Source: Actinomycetes bacterium (GTDB lineage: Bacteria > Actinomycetota > Thermoleophilia > BMS3ABIN01). Taken from it: DNA of 36,724 bases. Location of the stretch: positions 1 to 36,724 of the forward strand of contig JAJYIM010000021.1 in assembly GCA_021790115.1 (NCBI GenBank). The letters are read 5' to 3'. Below the pieces are notes generated by a model. It had not been told where the DNA came from, made no database searches, and was given only the letters and a program-made list of their open reading frames with translations. Each line of letters begins with the position of its first letter. The stretch's first letter is position 1. The position numbers and the translations under genes are program-made. This document shows positions 7,577-15,362 of this stretch, one piece after another.

Positions 7577-7745
7577 ATAAATGCCAGGGGCCAATAGTTT
7601 GACGATTGGCTTAAACGGGGCAAGCCCGGTGAAAGTCCGGCGCAGTCCCGCTACTGTGAGTGCGTTTTGGCAACCTGTGCCGCCATTTCGTGCGAGCCAG
7701 AAAACCCGCCCTGACTATCAGAGACTCTGATAACCTTCGAGAGAA
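7577..7745 (+). ncRNA. Cobalamin riboswitch
   Basis: The conserved core is easily read: TTAAACGGG, then the CCGGTGAAAGTCCGG element and CAGTCCCGCTACTGTG, and the B12 box GAGCCAGAAAACCCGCC at about 7694-7710. An 8-bp hairpin (TATCAGAG/CTCTGATA) follows. Between the aptamer and the gene lie a run of seven T (7799-7805) and a GC hairpin (CGCCC/GGGCG) just ahead of the AAGGA ribosome site, so control could act on termination or translation start. High cobalamin should switch the downstream cobalt uptake gene off. The outer boundaries are approximate. Confidence 0.9.
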
Positions 7746-7842
7746 AGGGACAGGATCATGCCTGAGCACCTGCAAAACTTTGCCCGGTTCGGACAGAGTT
7801 TTTTTATTTCCCGCCCAGGACCGGGCGAGAAAAGGATTTAAG

Positions 7843-8865
7843 TTGATTGACAGAGGCGAAGCGCCTTTTGGAAAAAGCCGGCCGGCGTGGCTTGGCTACG
7901 CATCAGGCGTGGGAGTTATTCATCTGCTTGCCTTTAGCCTGCTGCTCATCAAAATGAGAAACTACCCGCAGCTTCTCGGGTTCGCTTTCCTGGCTTATAC
8001 GCTTGGCCTGCGCCACGCATTTGACGTAGATCACATAGTGGCGATTGACAATGTCGTGCGCAAATTGGTGCAGCAAAAAGAAAACCCGGCGGGCGCCGGC
8101 TTTTTCTTCTCGTTAGGCCACGCCACGGTAGTCTGTGCAATGGCGCTGATCACAGCTTTCTCGTTGGGGTGGGCAGAAGGCGGGCTTCCGCAGCTAAAAG
8201 CGTATGGCGGGATTGTCGCCACCACTGTTTCTGGAACATTCCTGATTCTGATCGGAGTTTTTAACTTGTTTATTTGGTTGAGCGTTTACCGCCTTTTTAA
8301 AGAGATGAGAAGGGGCAAGTATGAAGAGGAGGATCTTGACCATCTCCTGGCAAGCCGGGGCTTTCTTTCCCGTATCTTTAAATTTGCCTTTCGCTTCATT
8401 AACAAGAGCTGGCATGTTTATCCACTTGGCTTCTTGTTCGGTTTTGGTTTTGACACCGCTTCAGAGATTGCTCTGATTGCTGTTTCCGCGAGCGTTGCTT
8501 TCCAGGCGATGCCAATGTCGGTGGTCGCGGTCCTCCCGTTGCTCTTTGCGGCCGGGATGACTCTGATGGATACCGCTGATGGCGTTTTTATGACCACTGC
8601 TTACAACTGGGCTTTTGCGAATCCGCTGCGAAAGATTTACTACAATCTTTCGGTTACCGGCATGTCGGTTGTTGCCGCCCTCGTCATCGGACTGGTGGAG
8701 CTTCTGCAGTTGTTGACCCCCGCGCTGGGGCTTAACAGCGGGATCTGGGGCTGGATCCAACACCTCAGCTTTGGCAGCATGGGATATTTGCTAGTTGTCC
8801 TCTTTGTGATTAGCTGGGCTTTTTCATACGGGCTCTGGAGGGTGCTGCGGCTTGAGGAGCATTAA
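7843..8865 (+). CDS. NiCoT family nickel/cobalt permease
   Basis: A high-affinity Ni2+/Co2+ permease of the inner membrane (HoxN/NixA/NhlF family). Of 340 residues, about eight are helices. The signature motifs are present: RHAFDVDHIVAIDN in helix II (about residue 66), LGHATVV, FGFGFDTASEIAL and GMTLMDTADGVFM. The start is TTG 7843, placed 6 bp after AAGGA; the same frame extends upstream into the riboswitch and is not used as coding. Control by a cobalamin riboswitch argues for cobalt as the physiological substrate, supplying B12 synthesis. Monocistronic; no clear terminator follows. Confidence 0.93.
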   Translation: MIDRGEAPFGKSRPAWLGYASGVGVIHLLAFSLLLIKMRNYPQLLGFAFLAYTLGLRHAFDVDHIVAIDNVVRKLVQQKENPAGAGFFFSLGHATVVCAMALITAFSLGWAEGGLPQLKAYGGIVATTVSGTFLILIGVFNLFIWLSVYRLFKEMRRGKYEEEDLDHLLASRGFLSRIFKFAFRFINKSWHVYPLGFLFGFGFDTASEIALIAVSASVAFQAMPMSVVAVLPLLFAAGMTLMDTADGVFMTTAYNWAFANPLRKIYYNLSVTGMSVVAALVIGLVELLQLLTPALGLNSGIWGWIQHLSFGSMGYLLVVLFVISWAFSYGLWRVLRLEEH

Positions 8866-8888
8866 GAGTATTAAGGCTATCTAAATTT

Positions 8889-8942
8889 GCCTATCGCCTT
8901 TTCGCACATCCTCGCCACGAACAACCTTTTAAGGCAGGTTCT
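8889..8942 (+). repeat. Right-end copy of the MITE-like repeat
   Basis: It aligns with 255-307 of the first element: CTATCGCCTTTTCGC, CTCGCCACGAACAACCTTTT, then a diverged terminal repeat ending in GGTTCT. The following 220 bp up to the tRNA spacer repeats show no gene or other feature. Confidence 0.6.
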
Positions 8943-9160
8943 AAGCAGTTCCGGCGTAGTCCCGGCGGCTTGAAGTCATGCCGCTGCTTCTTTTCCGGCA
9001 TCCCAGCCTGGAAACACCAGAACGGCAGGATGTCAATTCAGCGCACGAGGGAGTACTATTGCTCTTTCCACGCCCAGCTTCACCCTATATTTCGATTCCC
9101 TTGCCCTGTCATGTTTTTGGGGTTAAATCCGCCGCACCAAAAATTACTTAACCAAGCCAT

Positions 9161-9235
9161 AAGGCGGACGGTGGACGGTGGGCCTGGATGGTGGAAATCT
9201 ACCATCTACCCCCCACTGTCTGCCATCCGGTTTTT
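9161..9235. repeat. Palindromic tRNA spacer repeat, copy 1
   Basis: Begins ATAAGGCGGACGGTGGACGG and ends CTGCCATCCGGTTTTTTGG. The outer parts (GACGGTGG versus CCACYGTC) and inner parts (GATGGT versus ACCATC) are inverted repeats, so the RNA or DNA can form a long hairpin. It recurs after each tRNA-Ala gene here. Confidence 0.75.
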
Positions 9236-9311
9236 TGGTGGAGGATACCGGACTTGAACCGGTGACCTCCTGCGTGCAAGGCAGGCGCTCTCCCAACTGA
9301 GCTAATCCCCC
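9236..9311 (-). tRNA. tRNA-Ala(UGC)
   Basis: Complete 76-nt cloverleaf on the minus strand with encoded CCA. The anticodon stem-loop CCTGC-CTTGCAC-GCAGG gives anticodon TGC. The acceptor stem GGGGGAT/ATCCTCC contains the G3:U70 pair that identifies alanine tRNAs. Confidence 0.97.
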
Positions 9312-9388
9312 ATAAGGCGGACGGTGGACGGTGGGCCTGGATGGTGGAAATCTACCATCTACCCTCCACCGTCTGCCATCCGGTTTTT
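9312..9388. repeat. Palindromic tRNA spacer repeat, copy 2
   Basis: Nearly identical to the spacer at 9161-9235, with the outer arms (GACGGTGGA and TCCACCGTC) now perfectly complementary. The tRNA plus spacer forms a tandem unit of about 153 bp, implying duplication of tRNA and spacer together. Confidence 0.8.
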
Positions 9389-9464
9389 TGGTGGAGGATA
9401 CCGGACTTGAACCGGTGACCTCTTGCATGCGAAGCAAGCGCTCTCCCAACTGAGCTAATCCCCC
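9389..9464 (-). tRNA. tRNA-Ala(CGC)
   Basis: Complete cloverleaf with encoded CCA. The stem-loop CTTGC-TTCGCAT-GCAAG gives anticodon CGC. The rest of the molecule is almost identical to the neighbouring tRNA-Ala(UGC), including the G3:U70 pair, so one probably arose from the other by tandem duplication and anticodon-arm change. Confidence 0.96.
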
Positions 9465-9520
9465 ATAAGGCGGACGGTGGATGGTGGACGCTGGATGGTG
9501 GAAATCTACCATAATATACC
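9465..9520. repeat. Palindromic tRNA spacer repeat, partial copy 3
   Basis: The first 55 bp resemble the other two spacers (ATAAGGCGGACGGTGGATGG ... GATGGTGGAAATCTACCAT), then similarity stops. It lies on the 5' side of the tRNA-Ala(CGC) gene; a possible -10 (TATATT on the minus strand) for the tRNA pair lies within its end. Nothing else is seen before the TetR gene. Confidence 0.65.
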
Positions 9521-9681
9521 AATTTCCATCCGCGTTTCGAGTTATTTTAAACCAGACGGTCACGTGTTGTGAAGAACGCGGCGGCGGAGCCGCCGCGGCA
9601 GATGCCAGGCAACCTGTCGAAATCCAATCAACTTGAGTTATGCCATGAAGCGAAATGGGCCGGCAGCTGCGCTGTTATTTG

Positions 9682-10317
9682 CTACTTGGCGCGCATCCTT
9701 GCCTTTCCGGCGGCGCCGTCGAACAGGATGTCAACTGCCTGGCGGCCATCCGCTGGCTTGTTGAATGCTATCAGCCTCCGGATCAACACCGGCCCCAGCA
9801 GCATGTCGGCGGCCAGATCCACGTCGAGTTCCGGGCCAAGCTCGCCGCGCTCCTTTCCCTCCCGCAAGGCGGCGATAATCTTCCGCCGCCGGTTTATCAC
9901 CAGGTTTTCCTTGACTGCCCTGGTGAGCTGTGGATTGTGGCCAATTTCGCCCAGCAGGCTTCTCAGTGAGGAAGACATGCGCAGAGCGCCCCTGGTGCAA
10001 CCCAGCCGCTGAAATGATTCCATAAATGCTGTCAGGCGCTCGCGCACCGGACCTGCTTCAGCCATCTGCGGCTGCTCCGCCATGCGCCCGAGAACAGCCA
10101 TCACCAGTTGCTGCTTCGAGCGCCAGCGGCGGTAGATGGTAGGCTTGCCGACTCCCGCCCGCCGGGCCACCGCTTCGATGGACATGCGACCGTACCCGTC
10201 CTCGGCAAGCAGCTCCTGCGCAGCATCAAGAATTGCCTCTCCGACGGCCGGGTCGCGGGGCCGGCCGGGTGGGCGCCCCGCCTGAGCTCCTTTCCCTCCA
10301 GAGCGGCGCCCGTTCAT
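9682..10317 (-). CDS. TetR family transcriptional regulator
   Basis: A 211-residue TetR regulator. A basic N-terminal tail (GRPPGRPRDP) precedes the HTH: AILDAAQELLAEDGYGRMSIEAVARRAGVGKPTIYRRWRSKQQL is the typical pattern at about residues 26-70. The C-terminal ligand domain is variable (PQLTRAVKENLVINRRRKI). It lies 84 bp downstream of the DHA2 exporter on the same strand and probably shares its transcript. It is the likely repressor acting at the double palindrome upstream of the exporter. The effector is unknown. Confidence 0.92.
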   Translation of the reverse strand: MNGRRSGGKGAQAGRPPGRPRDPAVGEAILDAAQELLAEDGYGRMSIEAVARRAGVGKPTIYRRWRSKQQLVMAVLGRMAEQPQMAEAGPVRERLTAFMESFQRLGCTRGALRMSSSLRSLLGEIGHNPQLTRAVKENLVINRRRKIIAALREGKERGELGPELDVDLAADMLLGPVLIRRLIAFNKPADGRQAVDILFDGAAGKARMRAK

Positions 10318-10401
10318 GGTTCCAGAAACTCTACTTGGGCGCGGTCGGCAAGTTCATCACCTGGAAGCGCCCCTGCGTCGGCCGGGTGCCCGGCGGCGCC
10401 G

Positions 10402-11967
10402 TCACGGCTGCGGCGGCCTGTGTAAATCTCTTCCATATGCAAGCTCTTCCGCGTCGGGCTCGGGACGGTTCGGCAGCCATATCAATGCCACCAGGGCGCC
10501 GGTGAGGGCAACCAGCGCTCCCAGCACGAGGGCGCGGTCCATGGCGGTGATAAAAGCCGAGTCGGCTGTCCTGGAAAGGGCCTGCCCGGCGCCGCCCATC
10601 CGGGAAGCCACTGCCAGCGCGGCGCCCACCGAGCTTTTAATCTGATCCGGGATGCCTGCCGGCAGCCGGGAGATAGCCGAGCCGAAGCCTGAGGCGTACG
10701 TCGAGCTAAAGATGCTTCCCAGCACCGCCACGCCGAGGGCGCCCCCGATCTGCCTTGTGGTATCGTTCATCGCCGAGCCGACGCCAGCCTTTTCTCTTGG
10801 CAACGATCCCATTATCGATTCCGTTGCCGGCGTCATTGTCAGGGCCATGCCGATCACCAGCACGATGATCGATGGCAGCATGTTCCAATAATCCGAGCCC
10901 ACTGTCGTGCGCGACAGCATGAACAGGCCTGTCGCCGCCACCGTCATGCCCGTGCAGACCAGGATCTTGTTCCCCAGCTTGTTAACCAGCAGGCCAGCCA
11001 TCGGCGCCACGATGATCATCACCAGCGCCACCGGCATCTGGCGGATGCCGGCCTGGAGCGGCGAGTAGCCCAGCAGAAATTGCAGGTACTGGCTCATTAA
11101 GAACATCGACCCGAACATGGCGAAAAACACCAGCGTGATTGAAAGGCTGGCGGCCGTGAACCTGGGATTCTCAAAGAAGCGCACGTTTAACATCGGATGG
11201 TTGGAGTGGATCTCCCACCAGGTGAAGATCGAGAGGATCACTACCGCTGCGGTAAAACCGGCGAGGATGGCCGGGTCGGTCCAGCCGCGGGTGGGCGCCT
11301 CGATGATCGAGAAGACCAGCGAGACCAGCCCCACGATCGAGAGGACGGCGCCGACAGGATCAATCGGGGGCACGTTCGGGTCCTTTGAATTGGGCACGAT
11401 CAGTTTTCCGGCCGTAACCGCGATGATCACAATCGGCACGTTTATCAAAAAGACCGATCCCCACCAGAAGTTATCCAGCAGGGCGCCGCCGACAAGCGGC
11501 CCGACGCCGATCCCCAGGCCGGACACTCCCGCCCAGATGCCGATTGCCTTGCCCCTCTCCTCAGGCGGAAACACATTTGTCAGAATTGACAAGGTCGAGG
11601 GCATGATCATGGCGCCGCCGACCCCCATCAGCGCCCGCGTGCCGATCAGCATCGGCGCCGAGACGGCAAAGGCTGACGCCGCCGAACCGGCCCCAAAGAC
11701 CAGCAGGCCGATGCTTAGCACCGTCCGCCGCCCAAAGCGGTCCGACAGGCTGCCGGCAGTGAGCAGCAAACCTGCAAACACGAGCACGTAGGCGTCAACC
11801 ATCCACTGCAGCTGGCTGTTGGAGGCGTGCAGCACCCGCACCAGCGTAGGTATGGCGACATTAAGAACCGTATTATCCAGGCCAATCACCAGCAGGCTCA
11901 TGCAAAGCACCACCAGGATCCACCAGCGGCGCTGGTAGCCTTCTGCGTGCTCAGTGCTTAAGGACAT
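10402..11967 (-). CDS. DHA2 (EmrB/QacA-type) MFS drug exporter, 14 TM
   Basis: A proton-driven multidrug exporter of 521 residues with about 14 hydrophobic helices. Helix 1 carries the LDNTVLNVAIPTL motif typical of DHA2, followed by WMVDAYVLVFAGLLLTAG, the loop motif SDRFGRRT, and the antiporter motif C region (GIGVGPLVGGALLD). The start ATG 11967 is preceded by AAAGGAG. Its promoter region contains a strong double palindrome suited to the neighbouring TetR protein. The substrate cannot be deduced. Confidence 0.92.
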   Translation of the reverse strand: MSLSTEHAEGYQRRWWILVVLCMSLLVIGLDNTVLNVAIPTLVRVLHASNSQLQWMVDAYVLVFAGLLLTAGSLSDRFGRRTVLSIGLLVFGAGSAASAFAVSAPMLIGTRALMGVGGAMIMPSTLSILTNVFPPEERGKAIGIWAGVSGLGIGVGPLVGGALLDNFWWGSVFLINVPIVIIAVTAGKLIVPNSKDPNVPPIDPVGAVLSIVGLVSLVFSIIEAPTRGWTDPAILAGFTAAVVILSIFTWWEIHSNHPMLNVRFFENPRFTAASLSITLVFFAMFGSMFLMSQYLQFLLGYSPLQAGIRQMPVALVMIIVAPMAGLLVNKLGNKILVCTGMTVAATGLFMLSRTTVGSDYWNMLPSIIVLVIGMALTMTPATESIMGSLPREKAGVGSAMNDTTRQIGGALGVAVLGSIFSSTYASGFGSAISRLPAGIPDQIKSSVGAALAVASRMGGAGQALSRTADSAFITAMDRALVLGALVALTGALVALIWLPNRPEPDAEELAYGRDLHRPPQP

Positions 11968-11998
11968 GCATCGCTCCTTTCAACTCCAAATAGATTAA

Positions 11999-12016
11999 GT
12001 AACGTTACAGTAACGT
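11999..12016. promoter_or_regulatory. Double palindromic operator upstream of the DHA2 exporter
   Basis: Two overlapping perfect palindromes: GTAACGTTAC (11999-12008) and ACGTTAC-a-GTAACGT (12002-12016). Size and symmetry fit a TetR operator; the TetR gene of the same operon is the obvious binder. The site is 32-49 bp upstream of the start codon. Confidence 0.65.
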
Positions 12017-12060
12017 TTCATATTATTTTAACAGCATCTGGAAAGAAAGGGAAATGATTG

Positions 12061-12669
12061 TTAGCTGTGCCTGAGAGACACGGCAAGCAGCGCCATGTCA
12101 TCGGTCATGCTGTCGCCGGTGAACTCTATCACGCGCTCAAAGATGTGCTGCGGCATCTCCTCGGCCAGCTTGGGAGCCGCCAGGGCCTGCATCAGCATCG
12201 CCTGGCCAAACAGCTCGCCGCCGGAAGCGCGGGCCTCTATGGCGCCGTCGGTGTACAGCAGCAGCACGTCGCCGGCGTCCATCATGGTCTCGGCGCCCCT
12301 GAATGAAAGACCGGAGAATGCGCCAACAACCGGGCACTCGGTCCACAGGTCCTCAATGGCGCCGCCCCTGCGCTTGAGCAGCGCCGGGGGGTGGCCGCCG
12401 CTGGAATAAGCCAGCCTGCCCGTTTTCGTGTCCAGGATGCAAAAGAAAACGGTAACAAAACTGGTGTCTTCCATAGCCCGGGTGATAATTGCATTGGTTT
12501 TCTCCAGGGTTTCAGGGGGCGAATATCCCTGGTGCGCATACGATTTTATCGTGCTCTCCACAAACACAGTCATCGTCGCGTTGCAAACGGCAAAGCACGT
12601 TGCCTGATTCCTTTGGGGAAGAAGATCTTTAACAAAATTGAAAAAGCAACGAAAACACATTATATGCAA
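12061..12669 (-). pseudogene. PP2C/SpoIIE-type serine phosphatase, 5'-truncated
   Basis: The C-terminal half of a SpoIIE/RsbU phosphatase domain is clear: ESTIKSYAHQGYSPPETLEKTNAI, SFVTVFFCILDTKTGRLAYSSGGHPPALL, LLLYTDGAIEAR, and the metal-binding DSMTDDMALLAVS end. The N-terminal half with the GDFYD and GDVSGKG metal motifs is missing. Homology begins near residue 29 (about 12585); the preceding residues look non-coding. No sensor domain is found upstream. Probably a decayed fragment; its end lies about 94 bp upstream of the exporter start. Confidence 0.8.
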
Positions 12670-12742
12670 TAATTTTCACTGGAACCATCAAATCGATTGC
12701 TTTCGTATTGGGGTTCAGCCTAAAGCGTGGAGAGGGTGCGTG

Positions 12743-12770
12743 TTGCGCCAGCAAACGATTTGCATATAAT
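12743..12770 (+). promoter_or_regulatory. Promoter of the ABC exporter operon
   Basis: TTGCGC (12743-12748), a 16-bp spacer and a perfect TATAAT (12765-12770), about 100 bp upstream of the ABC ATPase start. Confidence 0.55.
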
Positions 12771-12873
12771 GCGGGCATCGATTCTTGCAGCGGACCGTGG
12801 TTAACAGCTGCTTTAAGCGGCGCTTTATATTGCATATTTTCAGATGGTTCCGCACTATATCAAGCAGATACAG

Positions 12874-13801
12874 ATGATCGATGTAAATAATCTTACAAAA
12901 ACGTTTGCCAAAATCACAGCTGTTGATAACTTAACGTTTCATGTTAATAGGGGCGAAATCTTCGGCTTTCTTGGTCCCAACGGCGCCGGTAAAACCACGA
13001 CCATGAGAAATGAGAATGCTTTGCTGCCTCATATCCAAGACCGGCGGCGAAGTCAAAATAGGCGGTTACGATGTCGGCAACGACGGCGATTCCCTGAAAA
13101 TCAGAAAAATGATCGGGCTGGTGCCGGATAATGTTGGCCTTTATGATGAACTGAGCGCTTATGAAAACCTCGATTTTTACGGGCGGCTGTATGAATGCGC
13201 GCAGCCGCAGCGGCAGGAAAACATCGAACGCTTTCTCCGGATGATGGGCCTGTGGGATGAAAAAGACCAGCCGGTGGCGGAGTTCTCCAAGGGCATGAAG
13301 CAGAAAATCGCGCTGGCAAGGGCGCTAGCGCACAATCCGGACCTGCTGTTCTTTGATGAGCCGACCGCCAACCTGGACCCGGAATCAGCAAAGGCGGTCA
13401 GGGACCTGATCGTGGAGTTGAAGCAGCAGGGCAAGACGATTTTTCTTAACACGCATAATCTCGACGAAGCCCAAAGAATCTGCGACCGGGTGGGCATAAT
13501 CAACACCAGATTGCTGGCCGTAAACACCCCGGCGCAATTAAAGAACTCCGTTTGGGGCAGCAGGACCGTGATTCAGCTGGAGCAGGTCAACGACCGCATC
13601 CTGGCGGCAATCAGAAATCTCCAGCCGAAAAGCCTGGCAGCCGAAGGAAATACGGTCTTTGTGGACGTGGCGGACCCCCTCAAAGAAAATCCCGAAGTCG
13701 TCAGGGCGATAGTCTCCGCCGGAGGCGGCGTCCAGTTTATTACCGAACGCAGCCCCGATCTGGAAGAAACTTACCTGCGAATCGTCAGAGGAACAAAATG
13801 A
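12874..13801 (+). pseudogene. ABC transporter ATPase, frameshifted after Walker A
   Basis: The drug- or antibiotic-exporter type ATPase is complete in domain content but spread over two frames. The first frame has the A-strand ([13 protein letters not shown]) and Walker A ([11 protein letters not shown]). The second resumes with [20 protein letters not shown] and includes the signature FSKGMKQK, Walker B LLFFDEPT and H-loop NTHNLDEA. The break is an exact 7-bp tandem duplication (13003-13016); removing one copy restores a single frame of about 307 residues. Start at ATG 12874; an in-frame ATG lies at 12844. The stop overlaps the permease start (ATGA). Either a mutation, a slippage-reversible off state, or a sequence error. 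Confidence 0.85.
13003..13016 (+). repeat. 7-bp tandem duplication (ATGAGAA x2) in ABC ATPase
   Basis: Two perfect adjacent copies of ATGAGAA. Deleting one gives ...ACC ATG AGA ATG CTT TGC..., the uninterrupted family sequence after Walker A. Note that the second copy supplies an ATG in the downstream frame. Confidence 0.9.
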
Positions 13802-14535
13802 GATTATCGAAAGCATGGATTGTCGCGGCGAAGGACTTCCGGATCTTCATGCAAAAGAAGAGCATCATCTATTCGATCGCCGGCTTTGAGCTATTTATCT
13901 CCATCGGCCTGCCGCTGATTATCAAATATGCCAACACAAGAAAAAACGGCTTCCCCGTGTCAGTGCTCCCCGGGTTGATCAACTCCTTTTCCTTCTGGTT
14001 CGTGATCGGCGCCGCCATGCTGCCGATGTCCATGGCCTCGTACAGCCTGATTGGAGAAAAGATCCAAAAAAGCCTGGAACCGTTGCTTGCGAGTCCGATA
14101 ACTGATGACGAAATTCTGGCCGGCAAGGCCTTTTCAGCGTTCATCCCCGCAATTGCCACCAATTTCATTGGCGCTTTGATATTCATGCTGCTCGTTGACA
14201 AAATTACCTATAATAAGTTGACCTATCTGTATTTCCCGAACTGGAATATAGCCGTCACGCTGCTGCTGTTGGCGCCCCTGGTCAGCGTTCTCAGCATTGG
14301 CGTCAACGTGCTGATTTCTTCCAGATTCAATGACATCAGGGCGACGCAGCAAATGGGCGCCTTGATACTTCTGCCGCTGGGGGGCATATATGTCCTTTCG
14401 GAGATGAGAGTCATATCGCTCTCTGTCTCCAACCTGCTGATAATGGCGGCTGTTTTGACGGTCGTGGACATCGCGGTCTTCAGTTTGGTCAAAACAACAT
14501 TTCAAAGGGAAGAGATACTGACGAGGTGGAAGTAA
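13798..14535 (+). CDS. ABC-2 type transporter permease
   Basis: Membrane partner of the preceding ATPase. In 245 residues about six hydrophobic segments are visible. The EKIQKSLEPLLASPITDDEILAGK segment is the ABC-2 hallmark (E-x-x-x-x-LxxLLxxPIxxxEil.GK) at about residues 84-107. The start ATG 13798 overlaps the ATPase stop in AAATGA, so translation is coupled and depends on the frameshifted upstream reading. Export direction is inferred from the family; the substrate is unknown. Confidence 0.88.
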   Translation: MRLSKAWIVAAKDFRIFMQKKSIIYSIAGFELFISIGLPLIIKYANTRKNGFPVSVLPGLINSFSFWFVIGAAMLPMSMASYSLIGEKIQKSLEPLLASPITDDEILAGKAFSAFIPAIATNFIGALIFMLLVDKITYNKLTYLYFPNWNIAVTLLLLAPLVSVLSIGVNVLISSRFNDIRATQQMGALILLPLGGIYVLSEMRVISLSVSNLLIMAAVLTVVDIAVFSLVKTTFQREEILTRWK

Positions 14536-14668
14536 ACTGTAACTTGGCGTCATTCCGCCGCACCGGAAGCAATGAAAAACCTGCAAGTTTCCGCCTTGCG
14601 CCCCGGGGGTGGCAACAACCGCAACACCCTGGCACGGAAACAGGATTTTGGCCAATTGCTTACTTTCT

Positions 14669-15295
14669 TTAGCCGGCCTGATGATTATCACGGACGGCCA
14701 GTTGCGCAATCGCCTCCTCGAAAGCTTCACTGCCGTGGACGCCCACGATCTTCTCCTCGCCGTTAATGAAGAAGGTGGGCACCGCGTGCACCCCGGCCGC
14801 ACGGGCGGCGGCGTCCTGCTCGGCGACAGCGCTGGCGAACTCGCCGCTCTCGGTGCGCCGCTGCATCTCATCCGCGTCGATGCCGGCGTCAAGCGCAGCC
14901 TGACGCAGGACATCCCAGTCGCTGATGTCCCGGCTCTCGCCGTAATACTGGTGAAAGACGGCGCGGTGGAACTCGTCACCCCTCCCCACGCAGTTGGCGT
15001 ATTCGGTGGCTTCCAGGGCCCGGCGTGAGTTGGGGATATGCGCGGAGAATCTGATAGGCAGGCCGGCTTCCTCAGCCCTGGCGCGCAGCCGCTGGCGGGC
15101 TTCCTCTCTCTCCGGGCCGGCCCGGTACCACAGCGACAGATCCTCGCCCTCCGGCGGCATGTCTGGCCGCAAGATAAACGGCTTCCATTCGATGACTGCT
15201 GCGGGGTGTTTTTCCTTTACATGGTCGGCCGCGACCTGACCGATGTAGCACCAGGGTCAGATATAATCAGAATAGATGGTTAACTTGATGTGCAT
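14669..15295 (-). CDS. FrnE-like DsbA family thiol oxidoreductase, candidate selenoprotein (UGA = Sec13)
   Basis: A cytosolic DsbA/FrnE-type disulfide oxidoreductase, 208 codons if UGA 13 is read through. From ATG 15295 (behind GAGGCAGGC) the frame reads a first strand IKLTIYSDYI, then UGA, then PWCYIGQ. FrnE homologues have DYxCPWCYxG here, so the UGA replaces exactly the nucleophilic first Cys of CPWC. The frame then continues without a break through EWKPFILRPDMPPEG to the conserved cis-Pro motif VPTFF (about residue 172) and the GVHGSEAFE end. A SECIS-like hairpin starts 20 nt after the UGA. Ordinary calling would give a truncated gene beginning at about 15172. The alternative is a nonsense mutation in this one codon. 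Confidence 0.8.
15223..15236 (-). promoter_or_regulatory. SECIS-like hairpin for UGA at 15257-15259
   Basis: On the minus strand: GGTCG-CGGC-CGACC, a 5-bp perfect stem with a 4-nt loop having G at its second position. The loop begins 25 nt after the UGA. This fits the known bacterial SECIS pattern (short stem, apical loop about 16-37 nt from UGA, early G in the loop). Confidence 0.6.
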
Positions 15296-15362
15296 GCCTG
15301 CCTCTGTCTTCCTGCTGCCAGTCCACTGTTAATATTTACCCGTTTTTTGATGTCAGCCATCC

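Noticed and set aside
9161-9520. CRISPR array
   Set aside because: The repeats are tRNA genes plus palindromic spacers of about 153 bp in only two to three copies, with no cas genes.
12629-12835. Small gene upstream of the phosphatase fragment
   Set aside because: No family resemblance and no ribosome site; it overlaps a good promoter on the other strand.
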